Below, in pieces: positions 1 through 7,993 of a DNA stretch of 64,000 nt. Both the position numbers and the translations under genes were made by a program. The stretch covers positions 23,946 through 87,945 of the forward strand of contig JAOUMB010000007.1 of NCBI GenBank assembly GCA_029881725.1, read 5' to 3'. The stretch is from Nitrospirota bacterium. Its GTDB lineage: Bacteria; Nitrospirota; JACRHL01. The notes beneath the pieces were generated by a model. It was not told the origin of the DNA. It made no database searches and worked only from the letters and a program-made list of their open reading frames with translations. How positions within the stretch are numbered: the stretch's first letter is position 1; every line of letters begins with the position of its first letter.

Positions 1-35
1 ATGGCCTGCATCTGGGCGGCGGTGACTGCGTACAC
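1..35 (-). CDS. Probable NAD(P)H-hydrate epimerase/dehydratase, N-terminus only
   Basis: Only the first eleven codons lie in the window. They begin with GTG at 35 and read MYAVTAAQMQA, which resembles the opening of YjeF/Nnr proteins, where a 'T-A-x-x-M' stretch precedes the first helix. A GAGGGGAA ribosome binding site sits about five bases upstream. The gene starts 23 bases after the acpS stop and on the same strand; acpS-nnr adjacency is common in bacteria. The rest of the gene is off the left edge, so the assignment rests on a very short peptide plus gene order. Confidence 0.5.
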   Translation of the reverse strand, partial: MYAVTAAQMQA

Positions 36-58
36 GGATGTTCCCCTCGTTAAAAAGA

Positions 59-439
59 TCAGTTGCCTTCCAGCACCACCTGGGCGGCGGACAGGTCGGT
101 ATCGTGGGTGATGGTGCAGTGTATCCGGGTAACGCCGATGGCTTGTGCCCGTTCGGCGGCTTTGCCGGACAGGGTGACCTCCGGCTTGCCCCGTTCATCG
201 TGCCCCACCTGAATGTCGCGCCAGCCGATGCCGCCGGAAAACCCGGTGCCCAGCGCCTTCACCAGCGACTCCTTGACCGCCCACATGCCCGCATAGTGCA
301 GCGGGGCGTGGGGCTTGGGGTCGCAATAGGCGCGTTCCGACTCGGTGAAGATGCGCTTTTTAAAGCGCTCGCCGTGTTTCCGGATGGCGTCCTCGATGCG
401 GCTACGCTGCACCAGATCCATGCCCAGTCCCACGATCAT
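59..439 (-). CDS. acpS: Holo-[acyl-carrier-protein] synthase
   Basis: AcpS transfers 4'-phosphopantetheine from coenzyme A to the serine of acyl carrier protein in the cytoplasm, activating it for fatty acid synthesis. The 126-residue length is normal. The N-terminal GLGMDLV (metal-binding Asp8) and the WAVKESLVKALG segment (catalytic/metal Glu) are the two signature motifs. ATG at 439 follows the pdxJ stop codon with a single base between, so it is probably translated by coupling. The pdxJ-acpS order is the same as in Escherichia coli. Confidence 0.95.
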   Translation of the reverse strand: MIVGLGMDLVQRSRIEDAIRKHGERFKKRIFTESERAYCDPKPHAPLHYAGMWAVKESLVKALGTGFSGGIGWRDIQVGHDERGKPEVTLSGKAAERAQAIGVTRIHCTITHDTDLSAAQVVLEGN

Positions 440-440
440 G

Positions 441-1154
441 TCAGTGCGGAATCAGCGCGCGCATGTCGCGCACCGCCCGGTCCAGCCCGTGGAACATGGC
501 CCGCGCCATGATGCTGTGGCCGATGTTGAATTCGGTGATTTCCGGGATGCGGGTGAGCGGCTGGATGTTGTGATAGTCCAGCCCGTGCCCGGCGTTCACG
601 CCCATGCCCAGCGCGGCGGCCAGCAGCGCGGCCTCCCGGATGCGCTCCAGTTCCTTGTCCTGCTCGGCCCCGTGCAGGTTGGCATAGTTGCCGGTGTGGA
701 TCTCCACAAAATCCGCCCCCGCGTCGCGGCACGCCTTGATCTGCTCTCCCGACGGTTCCACGAACATGGACACGATGATGCCCGCGTCTTTCAGCCTGGC
801 GATGCGCGGGGTCAGGTCCGCCTGTTGCCCAGCCACATCAAGGCCTCCCTCGGTGGTCAGTTCGGCGCGTTTTTCCGGCACGATGGTGCAGATGGCGGGG
901 CGCAGTTCGCATGCGATGCCGATCATCTCGTCGGTGGCGGCCATTTCCATGTCCAGCCGGGTTTTGACGGACTCGGCCAGCAGGCGCAGGTCGCGGTCCT
1001 GCACGTGGCGGCGGTCTTCGCGCAGGTGGGCGACGATGCTTTCGGCCCCGGCCATTTCGCAGATGGCGGCGGCGGTGACCGGGTCCGGCTCCACGCCGCC
1101 CCGTGCCTGGCGCACGGTGGCCACGTGATCCACATTGACGCCCAGTTTGGCCAT
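441..1154 (-). CDS. pdxJ: Pyridoxine 5'-phosphate synthase
   Basis: PdxJ condenses 1-deoxy-D-xylulose 5-phosphate with 3-amino-2-oxopropyl phosphate to give pyridoxine 5'-phosphate, the last ring-closing step of the DXP-dependent vitamin B6 pathway. The protein is 237 residues, the usual length, and opens with the family hallmark LGVNVDHVATVRQARGG. Other landmarks are HLREDRRH and NAGHGLDYHN. An upstream in-frame extension to 1229 is possible, but ATG at 1154 has a GAGGAG site seven bases before it and matches the family start. It heads the pdxJ-acpS-(nnr) operon. Confidence 0.96.
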   Translation of the reverse strand: MAKLGVNVDHVATVRQARGGVEPDPVTAAAICEMAGAESIVAHLREDRRHVQDRDLRLLAESVKTRLDMEMAATDEMIGIACELRPAICTIVPEKRAELTTEGGLDVAGQQADLTPRIARLKDAGIIVSMFVEPSGEQIKACRDAGADFVEIHTGNYANLHGAEQDKELERIREAALLAAALGMGVNAGHGLDYHNIQPLTRIPEITEFNIGHSIMARAMFHGLDRAVRDMRALIPH

Positions 1155-1270
1155 TGGGTGTGCTCCTCGGTAAAACAGGCCGCCCCGATGGCGGCGGTGG
1201 GCATTATCGCACAGGTGGCCCGGTACCACCGTAATGACGACCTGCCCTTCCCCACCACCTTGCCGTCAGC

Positions 1271-1293
1271 AAATATGGCCGTGCGCCGAGCAC
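1271..1293 (+). repeat. Dispersed short repeat, copy 1
   Basis: A copy of the intergenic repeat family whose core elsewhere is TATCGCCGTGCGCGKAGCAC; here the core reads TATGGCCGTGCGCCGAGCAC. The preceding GTCAGCAAA is shared with the copy at 38766-38799, so these two form a subfamily. It lies upstream of pdxJ in non-coding DNA. Confidence 0.6.
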
Positions 1294-1373
1294 CCCTAGC
1301 AAGCTGCGGTTTAAACCAATGGATCGTGTGGTGTGTTATGTACATGAACTGGCTGTTTTTCATGAAAAATCGA

Positions 1374-1402
1374 TTGTGATCCATTTCGCAGACTGATATA
1401 AA
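1374..1402 (+). promoter_or_regulatory. Predicted sigma70-type promoter for the surface-protein gene
   Basis: TTGTGA (1374-1379), a 17-base spacer, then TATAAA (1397-1402). Transcription would start near 1409 and leave a 5' leader of about 240 bases before the ATG at 1649. The match is by eye only. Confidence 0.5.
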
Positions 1403-1408
1403 TCTGCC

Positions 1409-1648
1409 CTGTTGTGTTGACACTTAACATTCGCGCGGGGTCGCGTGGGTGTGGCGGGTGCTGTTTCACGGACGGGATGGCCCTCGCAAAAAACCGGGCT
1501 GCCGGGGATTTTTGTCATTTCAGAAATTCCCGGCGAAACGTAACGAGTGGTCGCCACCCGACGGGTCGGGCTGTTGCGGGGAAATTCCGCAGGGCTGGTG
1601 GGATTGGCGTGCCGTCCGGCTCATCTGTAATTGGGGTTTTAGAAAATC
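1409..1648 (+). promoter_or_regulatory. Long, structured 5' leader, function unknown
   Basis: The roughly 240 bases between the predicted promoter and the surface-protein ATG contain no convincing gene. They hold an 11-bp stem (1501-1511 with 1524-1534, one G-U pair, 12-base loop), a CCCGA/TCGGG hairpin near 1557-1570 and a GCGG/CCGC hairpin near 1575-1590. I compared it with the GGCAAACC and ACGCAAAGCC landmarks of the c-di-GMP-I riboswitch and found neither. It may be a cis-regulatory RNA, or simply a GC-rich leader. Confidence 0.3.
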
Positions 1649-4450
1649 ATGAATCGTTTTTTTGTCGGGCTGTTTGCCCTGGTGGCGGGGTGCGTTTTGT
1701 CGTCCGGCCTGGCGTGGGCCAACACGGCGCCCACTCCGGCGGATGACGCCCCGGCGGCTACCCAGAACGCCAGCACCGTGCTGGATGTATTGAGCAACGA
1801 CACCGATCCGGAGGGCGACGCCCTGACCGTGGTGTCCATCACCCAGCCGGCCACCGGCAGCGCCGTGCTCAACGCCGACGGTACCATCACTTACACGGTG
1901 GGTGACTGGTACGGCGGCGACAGCTTTACCTACACCGTGTCCGACCCCCTGGGTGCCAGCGCCACCGCGACGGTGAACGTGCAGGTGAATCCGCAACTTT
2001 ATCCGGTGATGTGGGTGGGCACGGTAAACGTGACCACCAACACGGGCGGCTGGATGGCCAAGAACGCCGGTGGCAACAACTGGAACGCCGGTGGCCGCTC
2101 CGGGCAGACCATCACCGGCGACGGCGGCATGCAGGTGACCGTGGGGGCGTGGACCTTCGTGATGAGCGTGGGCCTGTCGGCCAGCAAGACCAGCTACTCG
2201 GTCAATTCGCTGAACTACGGCTTCTACTTCGGCAACAGCGACACCGTGCAGGTTCGTGAGCCGGGAGTGTTGATCAACCTGCCCACCCGTGTGGCGGGAG
2301 AGGTGTTCCGGGTGGAGCGGCGGGGCAACAGCGTGGTGTACCTGCGCAACGGCGCGGTGATCCGCACCAGCCCCACCCCCTCCAGCGGCGCGCTGATCGT
2401 GGATGGCTCCATCTACACCCAGGGGCGCGGCATGACCGTCTACACGTATGCCATCAACCGGGATACCACGCCGCCGGCGATTTCCCAGGGCGCCATCGCC
2501 ACCGACCCGCAAACGGTAATCGTGCGGTCGGCCACCGATGAGTATGCCCGGCACACCGTCCGCTGGGGCGTGGCCTCGGCCACCGAAAACCAGAAGGTGG
2601 TCAACACGGGCGCCACGGGCCACGTGGACGCGCTGACGGGGCTGTCCGCGGACACCACCTATACCTATCAGGTGGAGGCGACGGACGGCTGGGGCAACAC
2701 GGCCATCAGCCCGGAGTGGCAGTTCACCACCGATCCGCAGTGGCCGGTGGAAGCGGTCACGTGGGCGGTAATCCCGGGGGCGGGGATCACCAAATATGCG
2801 TCGTCGAAGTCCATTTTGGCGGACGGGGGGGTGGAATTCATCGTTCCCGCCTCCACCTCGTTCACCGTTGGCCTGGACAAGGGAATTTCCACGTCCAATT
2901 ACTTCCACTACGGGTTCATCGTGGGGGGGTCGAGTTACCGGTTCTTCGATAACGGGTCCCTTTACAATACCTACCTCACCATCCCGAATCAGGGAGGTGG
3001 GACCAACACGTTCCGCGTGGAGCGGATCGGCACCGACATGGTGTATTCGATCAACGGCGTGGTGGTGAGGATCAGCAGCGAACTGACCGGCACGGAATTG
3101 TATGGCGCGACCACGACAACGTCGCTCAGCGCCACAATGTCCTTCGACCACACGGCGCCGGTGGCGTCCGACCTGCCGGTGAGCACCGACGAGGACACCG
3201 CCGCGGCCTTTGCGCTGCCGGTGACCGACGCGGAAGGGGATGCCCTGACCTATGAACTGGTCAGCGCCCCCGCCCACGGCGGCGTGGTGATTGCCGCGAA
3301 CGGCACCGCCACCTACACGCCGGGTGCCGACTACAACGGCGCGGACAGCTTCAGCTACCGCGCCAGCGATTCGTGGTTCACCAGCAACACCGGCACGGTA
3401 AGCGTGACGGTGAACCCGGTCAACGACGCGCCGGTGATGGGCGCGCTGTCGGCCGCAGTGATCGACGAGACCGGCATGAGCGTGATCTCCGCGTCGGCCT
3501 TCGACATGGAGGGCGACGCCCTGACCTACGCCGCCGATTGCGATGGCAACGGCACGTTCGAGTCGGGACTGGTCTGCTCCTACCCTGACAACGGCATCTA
3601 TCCGGTGCCCGTGCAGGTGTCGGACGGCGCCCTGACCGACACCGGCGTGGTGGAGGTGACGGTGAACAACGTGGCGCCGGTCATCGTCGGCGTTGCCGCG
3701 CCCATTGTGCCGCAGTACCTGTCCAATCCGGTAACGGTGTCGGTGGGCTTTGGCGACGTGAGCCCGGCGGACACAACCTTCACCGTGTCCTACATCTGGG
3801 ATGAGGACAACCCGGCCTCGCCGGTGGACACCTTCACCGGTGTTACGGCCGCGTGGGATGCCGCCTCCGGCATGGTGCTGGGCAGCCACAGTGCTTCCCA
3901 CACCTATGCGGAGAACGGCGGCTATTCCGTGGAGGTGGTGGTGACCGACAAGGACGGTGGCGTGGTGTTGCAGCAGCACTACTTCATCACCGTCTACGAC
4001 GAGAGCCAGGGGCACATCACCGCGGGCGGTTGGTTCAGCGACATCACCGGCACGGTGCGGTTCGGCTTCGCCAGCGTCTACCCGCTGGGGCAGACCACCT
4101 CCACCATGCACGGCGACATCCACCACGATGCGCTGGGCATCGACTTCCACATGAACCCCAATGTGGAATGGGTGGTGCTGGCCAACGACGAGTCGCGCTT
4201 CACCGGTACCGGCTACATGGAGACCGACCCCACCACGGAGTTGAACTTCATGCTGTCGATGATCGACGCCGATCAGCCCAACGCCAAGGCGCCGATTGAT
4301 GCCATTCGCGTGAAGATCTGGCAGGTGCTGCCTGATACCAGCGAGGTGGTGCTTTACGACTCCCAGCCCGGCGAAGGGAACTCTGTTGATCCCACCGCCG
4401 TGCTGGATGGCGTAACCGGCGACGGAGCCACCAGCATCAGCCGCAACTAG
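1649..4450 (+). CDS. Large modular surface/secreted protein (cadherin-like, FN3, PKD-like repeats)
   Basis: This 933-residue protein begins with an export signal: hydrophobic residues 6-20, an AWA cleavage site near 24, and a VAGC lipobox-like site at Cys15, so secretion or lipid anchoring are both possible. Approximate modules are: cadherin-like 'DxDPEGDxLT...NADGTITYT' 30-115; a ~150-residue domain 118-268; fibronectin-III 272-363; a second copy of the 150-residue domain 364-500; a second cadherin-like module 502-594; two PKD-like modules 595-788; and a C-terminal domain 788-933 resembling the domain after PKD/COAP repeats. No sortase, PEP-CTERM or type I RTX signal is visible. Adhesion or matrix function is an inference from module types. 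A strong terminator follows. Confidence 0.7.
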   Translation: MNRFFVGLFALVAGCVLSSGLAWANTAPTPADDAPAATQNASTVLDVLSNDTDPEGDALTVVSITQPATGSAVLNADGTITYTVGDWYGGDSFTYTVSDPLGASATATVNVQVNPQLYPVMWVGTVNVTTNTGGWMAKNAGGNNWNAGGRSGQTITGDGGMQVTVGAWTFVMSVGLSASKTSYSVNSLNYGFYFGNSDTVQVREPGVLINLPTRVAGEVFRVERRGNSVVYLRNGAVIRTSPTPSSGALIVDGSIYTQGRGMTVYTYAINRDTTPPAISQGAIATDPQTVIVRSATDEYARHTVRWGVASATENQKVVNTGATGHVDALTGLSADTTYTYQVEATDGWGNTAISPEWQFTTDPQWPVEAVTWAVIPGAGITKYASSKSILADGGVEFIVPASTSFTVGLDKGISTSNYFHYGFIVGGSSYRFFDNGSLYNTYLTIPNQGGGTNTFRVERIGTDMVYSINGVVVRISSELTGTELYGATTTTSLSATMSFDHTAPVASDLPVSTDEDTAAAFALPVTDAEGDALTYELVSAPAHGGVVIAANGTATYTPGADYNGADSFSYRASDSWFTSNTGTVSVTVNPVNDAPVMGALSAAVIDETGMSVISASAFDMEGDALTYAADCDGNGTFESGLVCSYPDNGIYPVPVQVSDGALTDTGVVEVTVNNVAPVIVGVAAPIVPQYLSNPVTVSVGFGDVSPADTTFTVSYIWDEDNPASPVDTFTGVTAAWDAASGMVLGSHSASHTYAENGGYSVEVVVTDKDGGVVLQQHYFITVYDESQGHITAGGWFSDITGTVRFGFASVYPLGQTTSTMHGDIHHDALGIDFHMNPNVEWVVLANDESRFTGTGYMETDPTTELNFMLSMIDADQPNAKAPIDAIRVKIWQVLPDTSEVVLYDSQPGEGNSVDPTAVLDGVTGDGATSISRN

Positions 4451-4504
4451 CGGGCATGGCCCGCTCCCGTATCCACCAGGATATGGGACCACTGGAAGGC
4501 GACA

Positions 4505-4534
4505 GGCCTCCACCCCGGTCACGGGGTGGGGGCC
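4505..4534 (+). terminator. Rho-independent-like terminator
   Basis: A 13-bp GC-rich stem (4505-4517 with 4522-4534, one G-U pair) with a GTCA loop, followed by TCCTTTCC. It lies 54 bases after the stop of the surface-protein gene. The U-tract is imperfect. Confidence 0.65.
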
Positions 4535-4581
4535 TCCTTTCCACTTGATTTCAAAGAACAACAATTGCCCTGTGCCCTGTC

Positions 4582-4663
4582 CACGCCAGTGGATATCGCC
4601 GTGCGCGGAGCACCCCACGGAACGGTACCGTCACGCCAGTGAGTATCGCCGTGCGCGGAGCAC
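4582..4663 (+). repeat. Dispersed short repeat, two direct copies 50 bp apart
   Basis: Two 32-base copies (4582-4613 and 4632-4663) differ at only two bases. Both contain TATCGCCGTGCGCGGAGCAC preceded by CACGCCAGTG. They are in direct orientation with a 50-base period and mark the left end of a gene-free repetitive stretch. The 3' part forms an imperfect palindrome GTGC-n5-GCAC. Confidence 0.75.
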
Positions 4664-4893
4664 ATGCCGATCGCGGGGGCGATTCTGGCGCCAGCGGTCC
4701 CATGCCCGGCTGCGAATCGGGCGATTTTGGCGTATCTGGCCCATGTGGCTTGAATTCGATTCGCAAAAACAAGCGGTTACGAACCTGGTTCGCCATCGCC
4801 CAGGGGTGGGGGCGGGGGAGCGGAAGAGGGCCAATCGTGCGAATCCGCTTCGCAAACGGCAAAGCTAAACCGTGACCCACGGTGGCACGCCGG

Positions 4894-5258
4894 TCATAAC
4901 CGGCTGATGTTGCGATGGTTTTGGCCGTTTGTGGGCGGGGCGGGTTGGTTTCGCAAAAAATCGGCATGAAATTCAGAACCGGTTGTTTTTGCGGGACAAA
5001 ACGCGATTGTGGTTGCGAAGTGAAACACGGTGAAAAATAACGGTTATCGCGCTCAGAACCGGTTGAAAACGTTGGAAAAATATGGATTTGTGGTGGCGTT
5101 TCGCACCGTGGGTTTCGCATGTTCACGGTGATCCCGGAACGGAATATCAAGGGGTTCTGAGGGTGGGTAGCACGATCCGGGCGGTTGAAACGGGGAATTT
5201 TTGGAGAAATTTCAGAACCCGTTGAAAGTGTGGGAAAAAATTGGCTTTGTGGTGGTGG
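4894..5258 (+). repeat. Degenerate ~80-bp periodic repeats
   Basis: A ~46-base element beginning TCAGAACCGGTTG and ending in TTGTGGTGGCG or similar recurs at 4894 (TCATAACCGGCTG variant), 4973, 5053 and 5212. Starts are 79, 80 and 159 bases apart, the last being two periods; the expected copy near 5132 is too decayed to be sure of. The copies at 5053 and 5212 are the closest pair. Unit length and divergence do not fit CRISPR. Function is unknown. Confidence 0.55.
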
Positions 5259-5274
5259 CGCGCGCACGGCGGTA
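5255..5274 (-). repeat. Dispersed short repeat, inverted copy
   Basis: Read on the minus strand this is TACCGCCGTGCGCGCGCCAC, a diverged copy of the family core. It abuts the last ~80-bp repeat unit and is inverted relative to the copies at 4582-4663. Confidence 0.5.
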
Positions 5275-5451
5275 CGGGCTGTCGGAATGAGCATCCGCCG
5301 CGGATGGTGATGGCCTGGGGAGCAGGTGCTTTGGCTCCCTCACGGTTGGATCAGGGGGAGAGCAGGCGGATGATATGTAAAGTAATTCAATGTGTTACGA
5401 CGGTTTCAGCCCCCCTCCCCAGCCGTTTCCCGCCACCGGACCCAATTGCCG

Positions 5452-5511
5452 CGCCAGCCACGATCGCCGTGCGCGTAGCACCCGTGGTCGTGGAACCCGT
5501 GCGCGTAGCAC
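5452..5511 (+). repeat. Dispersed short repeat, one full and one partial copy
   Basis: A full copy at 5452-5481 (CGCCAGCCACGATCGCCGTG followed by CGCGTAGCAC). Its palindromic half GTGCGCGTAGCAC recurs exactly at 5499-5511, 30 bases later. Confidence 0.7.
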
Positions 5512-5702
5512 TCGCACGAGGCTAAGTTACCGGTGCGTTAACGGCTAGTAAGACAGATTATTACCGAACGGTAACAAAAAAACCGGGGCCTCGCCGGTAT
5601 GCACGGCCCGGAAGGGGCTGGCCCATGGAAGCCCCTGTGGGAGGAGGGAAGGGGGCCGCGCCACGGGAAGGCGGGCGGATGGGGTGGCCTGCGTGGTGGA
5701 TG

Positions 5703-6029
5703 CTATTTTGGCGGCAGGGTTTGGGCGAAGTTCACCCCGGCCCGGACCCAGCTTGCCAGCGCGGTGTCCTCGGAAACCCCTTCCGGGGCCACCATCACCC
5801 ACCCCTTCATGGACTTTCCGGTGATGTTGAATTCCCGCACGTGGTCGTGGGACAGGGCGCCGTAGTACCGTTCCGGCCCCACGCGCACGATGAGGCTGTC
5901 CCTGAACACCCCGCAGGCGATGTGTCCGTTCACGGTAAACCCCACCCCGCCCATCATCTTCAGTTCGGTCACCGGCTGGCCGGAAAGCACCTCCGCCAGC
6001 CGGGTGTAAAGGCCCTTGTCGTACGCCAT
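5703..6029 (-). CDS. TfoX/Sxy N-terminal-domain protein
   Basis: A 108-residue single-domain protein. The family signature MMGGVGF (MFGGxGF in most members), followed by two short strands (GHIACGVFRDSLIVRVG) and a late GWVMVAPEG segment, is intact. It contains only the N-terminal domain, so it should not be equated with the full competence regulator Sxy/TfoX. Stand-alone TfoX_N proteins are widespread and of unknown function. GGAGGG lies six bases before the ATG. Confidence 0.85.
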   Translation of the reverse strand: MAYDKGLYTRLAEVLSGQPVTELKMMGGVGFTVNGHIACGVFRDSLIVRVGPERYYGALSHDHVREFNITGKSMKGWVMVAPEGVSEDTALASWVRAGVNFAQTLPPK

Positions 6030-6165
6030 GACCGCCCTCCGCCCAAAGCTAAAAAATGGCGCGGGCGGGGGGTGAAGTCAAACGGGGTTTACCGGCAGGA
6101 TATAAGCCGTCTCAGGGTGCCGGGATTGTGCACCGCAGGCTCAAATCGCGTAACGGGTACCGTGG

Positions 6166-7335
6166 CTATCTGGAAGTGGCCGCCGTCTCCGCCGGTCGCC
6201 GTGCGGCCACCAGTGCCAGGCCCAGCGCGATGACCGCCACCGCCGCGTTGGCGGCGAACAGGGCGGGGGCGCCCAGGGATTCGTACCAGGTGCCGCTCAG
6301 GTACATGCCCACGGTGAGCCCGGCGCCGAAACTGAGGGATGAATACAGGCTTTGCCCGGTGGCGCGCAGGTGCTCCGGCACCATGCGGTGGGTGTGGGTG
6401 ACCGCCGCCACGTGAAACAGGCCGAAGGTGGCCGCGTGCAGCAGTTGCGCGGCGATCAGCCAGCCAAGCTGGTGGGTGACGGCCAGAATTCCCCAGCGCA
6501 GCACGGTGAGCGCGAGGGCCGCAATCATCAGCCGCCGGGTGCCGAAACGGGACAGAATCGGCCCCGAATACATCAGCGCCGTCACCTCCGCCCCCACCGC
6601 CACCGCCCACAGCAGTCCGATGGTGCCGCGGCTGTAGCCCAGGTCTTCCAGCCACACGCTGTAAAAGCCGTACAGGGTGCCGTGACTGCCCTGCATCAGC
6701 ATGCACACGGCATAAAAGGCCAGCACGTGGGGGGTGGACAGGAGCGCCCACAGGCCACCGGTGGGGGCGCCCTCCGGTTTTGCCTCGCTGTCGGGCAGCA
6801 GCCACATGCTCCACAGGTTGAAAGCGAGAAACGCCAGCACCGCCCACAGCACCACGCGGCTGCCGGTCTGGTCCAGAACCGGACCCATCCCCAGCGAGGC
6901 GGCGATAAAGCCCACCGAGCCCCACATGCGCACCTTGCCATAGTCGATTTTCAGCCGGTCCACCATTTCCATGGCGGTGGCTTCCACCAGCGGCAGGATG
7001 GAACTGGTGCAGATGGAGTAAAGCACCATCACCAGCACGATGCCCCAGAAATCGCGCACCAGCAGCATGGCGGCAAAGGTGACCAGCGCGCCAATGCCCG
7101 CCCCGCGCAAAAACGGGCGGCGGGTGCCGTGGTGGTCCGCCAACCGCCCCCAGATGCCGGGGGCCACCGTCTTCACCATCGGGTTGATGGCCATGATGAT
7201 GCCGATTTCGTAGGGGGTCAGCCCCAGGTCCTTCAGGTACAGGGTCAGGTACGGCAGGATCACGCCGATCAGGCCAAAGTACCCCAGGTAAAACCCGGCC
7301 AGATTGCGAGGCTGCCCGCCCAGTCCTATGCGCAC
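6166..7335 (-). CDS. MFS transporter, HcaT / phenylpropionate-permease-like family
   Basis: A 389-residue, twelve-helix major facilitator protein of the MFS_1-like (HcaT/LacY-related) group. The first helix is AGFYLGYFGLIGVILPYLTLYL; GRLADHHGTRRP is the loop-2 motif A; ILSRFGTRR is its counterpart in the second half. The substrate cannot be inferred. The frame stays open to 7458, but residues before 7335 are translated short repeats, so GTG at 7335 is preferred. That GTG lies inside a dispersed repeat copy, and no good Shine-Dalgarno precedes it. The exact start is therefore uncertain. Confidence 0.8.
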   Translation of the reverse strand: MRIGLGGQPRNLAGFYLGYFGLIGVILPYLTLYLKDLGLTPYEIGIIMAINPMVKTVAPGIWGRLADHHGTRRPFLRGAGIGALVTFAAMLLVRDFWGIVLVMVLYSICTSSILPLVEATAMEMVDRLKIDYGKVRMWGSVGFIAASLGMGPVLDQTGSRVVLWAVLAFLAFNLWSMWLLPDSEAKPEGAPTGGLWALLSTPHVLAFYAVCMLMQGSHGTLYGFYSVWLEDLGYSRGTIGLLWAVAVGAEVTALMYSGPILSRFGTRRLMIAALALTVLRWGILAVTHQLGWLIAAQLLHAATFGLFHVAAVTHTHRMVPEHLRATGQSLYSSLSFGAGLTVGMYLSGTWYESLGAPALFAANAAVAVIALGLALVAARRPAETAATSR

Positions 7336-7398
7336 GGCGATATCCGCTGCGCAGGTGCTCCGCCCAGTGCTCCGCCCAGTGCTACGCGCACGGCGATA
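7328..7398 (-). repeat. Composite short-repeat block at the transporter start
   Basis: Read on the minus strand: a full copy of the dispersed repeat at 7398-7379 (TATCGCCGTGCGCGTAGCAC), two exact tandem 12-mers TGGGCGGAGCAC (7378-7355), then a second partial copy (TATCGCCGTGCGCATA) at 7343-7328. The GTG in the second copy is the likely start codon of the MFS gene. The tandem 12-mers look like iterated ends of the repeat. Confidence 0.75.
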
Positions 7399-7522
7399 GT
7401 TGCTTCGCAAGGGGTGGCGAGTCTGCGGCTGGAGCGGGAACCCCCGTACATGGCGCATGGTGGAGGTCCGTCGCCTACCGGTTGCCGGTTACCCATGCGG
7501 ATACCGAAACCCGCCGTGCGGG

Positions 7523-7930
7523 TTAGATGGAGGGGGTGTTTACGCGGGGTTTGCGGGCGCGGGGGGGGTGATTGCGGGAGTAGTCGCCCATGAGCGGCGT
7601 GGTGATGGCCAGCACGCGCCCGAATTCGTGTTCGGTCAGGTTGCCCACAAAGGTGCCGTCGGTCTGGTACAGCTCGGCGGGGGACGAGGAGGTCCAGATG
7701 ACCATTACCGGGCGCTTGCCCGAAAACAGCAGCAGGGCGTCCGGGTCGTAGCCGACCGCGTTGACCGTGGGCAGTTTTTCGAGCAGTTCCAGCTTGGCGG
7801 TGGTGGCGGGGTCGGTGCGGGCCTGCGACGGCAGGACGCCGCCGTAGTTGAGGCCGAGAATGACCGCAACGGTCAGCAGCAGTGCTGCCACCTGCGGTCC
7901 TCCTTCGTGATGGAATCGTGCCAGTCGCAT
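7523..7930 (-). CDS. Small single-span membrane protein, unknown function
   Basis: A 135-residue protein with one hydrophobic segment near residues 14-32 (QVAALLLTVAVILGLNYGG) and a soluble remainder that contains a short strand-rich segment (PVMVIWTSSSPAELYQTDG). I do not recognise the family. It sits between gltA and the MFS gene on the same strand, downstream of gltA by 63 bases, and could be co-transcribed. Codon use looks like that of its neighbours, which supports a real gene. Confidence 0.6.
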   Translation of the reverse strand: MRLARFHHEGGPQVAALLLTVAVILGLNYGGVLPSQARTDPATTAKLELLEKLPTVNAVGYDPDALLLFSGKRPVMVIWTSSSPAELYQTDGTFVGNLTEHEFGRVLAITTPLMGDYSRNHPPRARKPRVNTPSI

Positions 7931-7993
7931 ACCTGCCTTTCGTATCGGCAGGACGGACGCTCCGCTTAAACGGGAGGTTAACGGTGGGCAATG

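Larger units (their letters stand above)
4664..5702. other. Gene-free repetitive region
   Basis: No open frame here has a credible start, codon bias or recognisable motif. The longest one, on the minus strand (4551-5294), encodes repeated FPTxSTGSE peptides that are only the translation of the DNA repeats. Base composition is visibly less GC-rich than the neighbours, with A- and T-runs. The region contains an ~80-bp periodic degenerate repeat (separate entry) and is bracketed by copies of the short dispersed repeat at 4582-4663, 5255-5274 and 5452-5511. Confidence 0.6.

Noticed and set aside
1409..1648. c-di-GMP-I (GEMM) riboswitch upstream of the surface-protein gene
   Set aside because: The conserved GGCAAACC and ACGCAAAGCC segments and the GNRA-receptor layout are absent. 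Kept only as an unassigned structured leader.
1520..4618. A 1032-codon open frame on the minus strand opposite the surface-protein gene
   Set aside because: It is His/Gly/Val-rich with no domain, mirrors the sense gene's third-position GC bias and has no ribosome binding site. The sense gene has a signal peptide, recognisable modules and a terminator.
4894..5258. Possible CRISPR array
   Set aside because: The repeat is too long and too diverged, copies are not identical, and no cas gene is in the window.
4551..5294. A 247-codon minus-strand frame with repeated FPTxSTGSE peptides
   Set aside because: The peptide repeats are translations of the ~80-bp DNA repeats and the short dispersed repeat; no ribosome binding site, and composition differs from real genes here.
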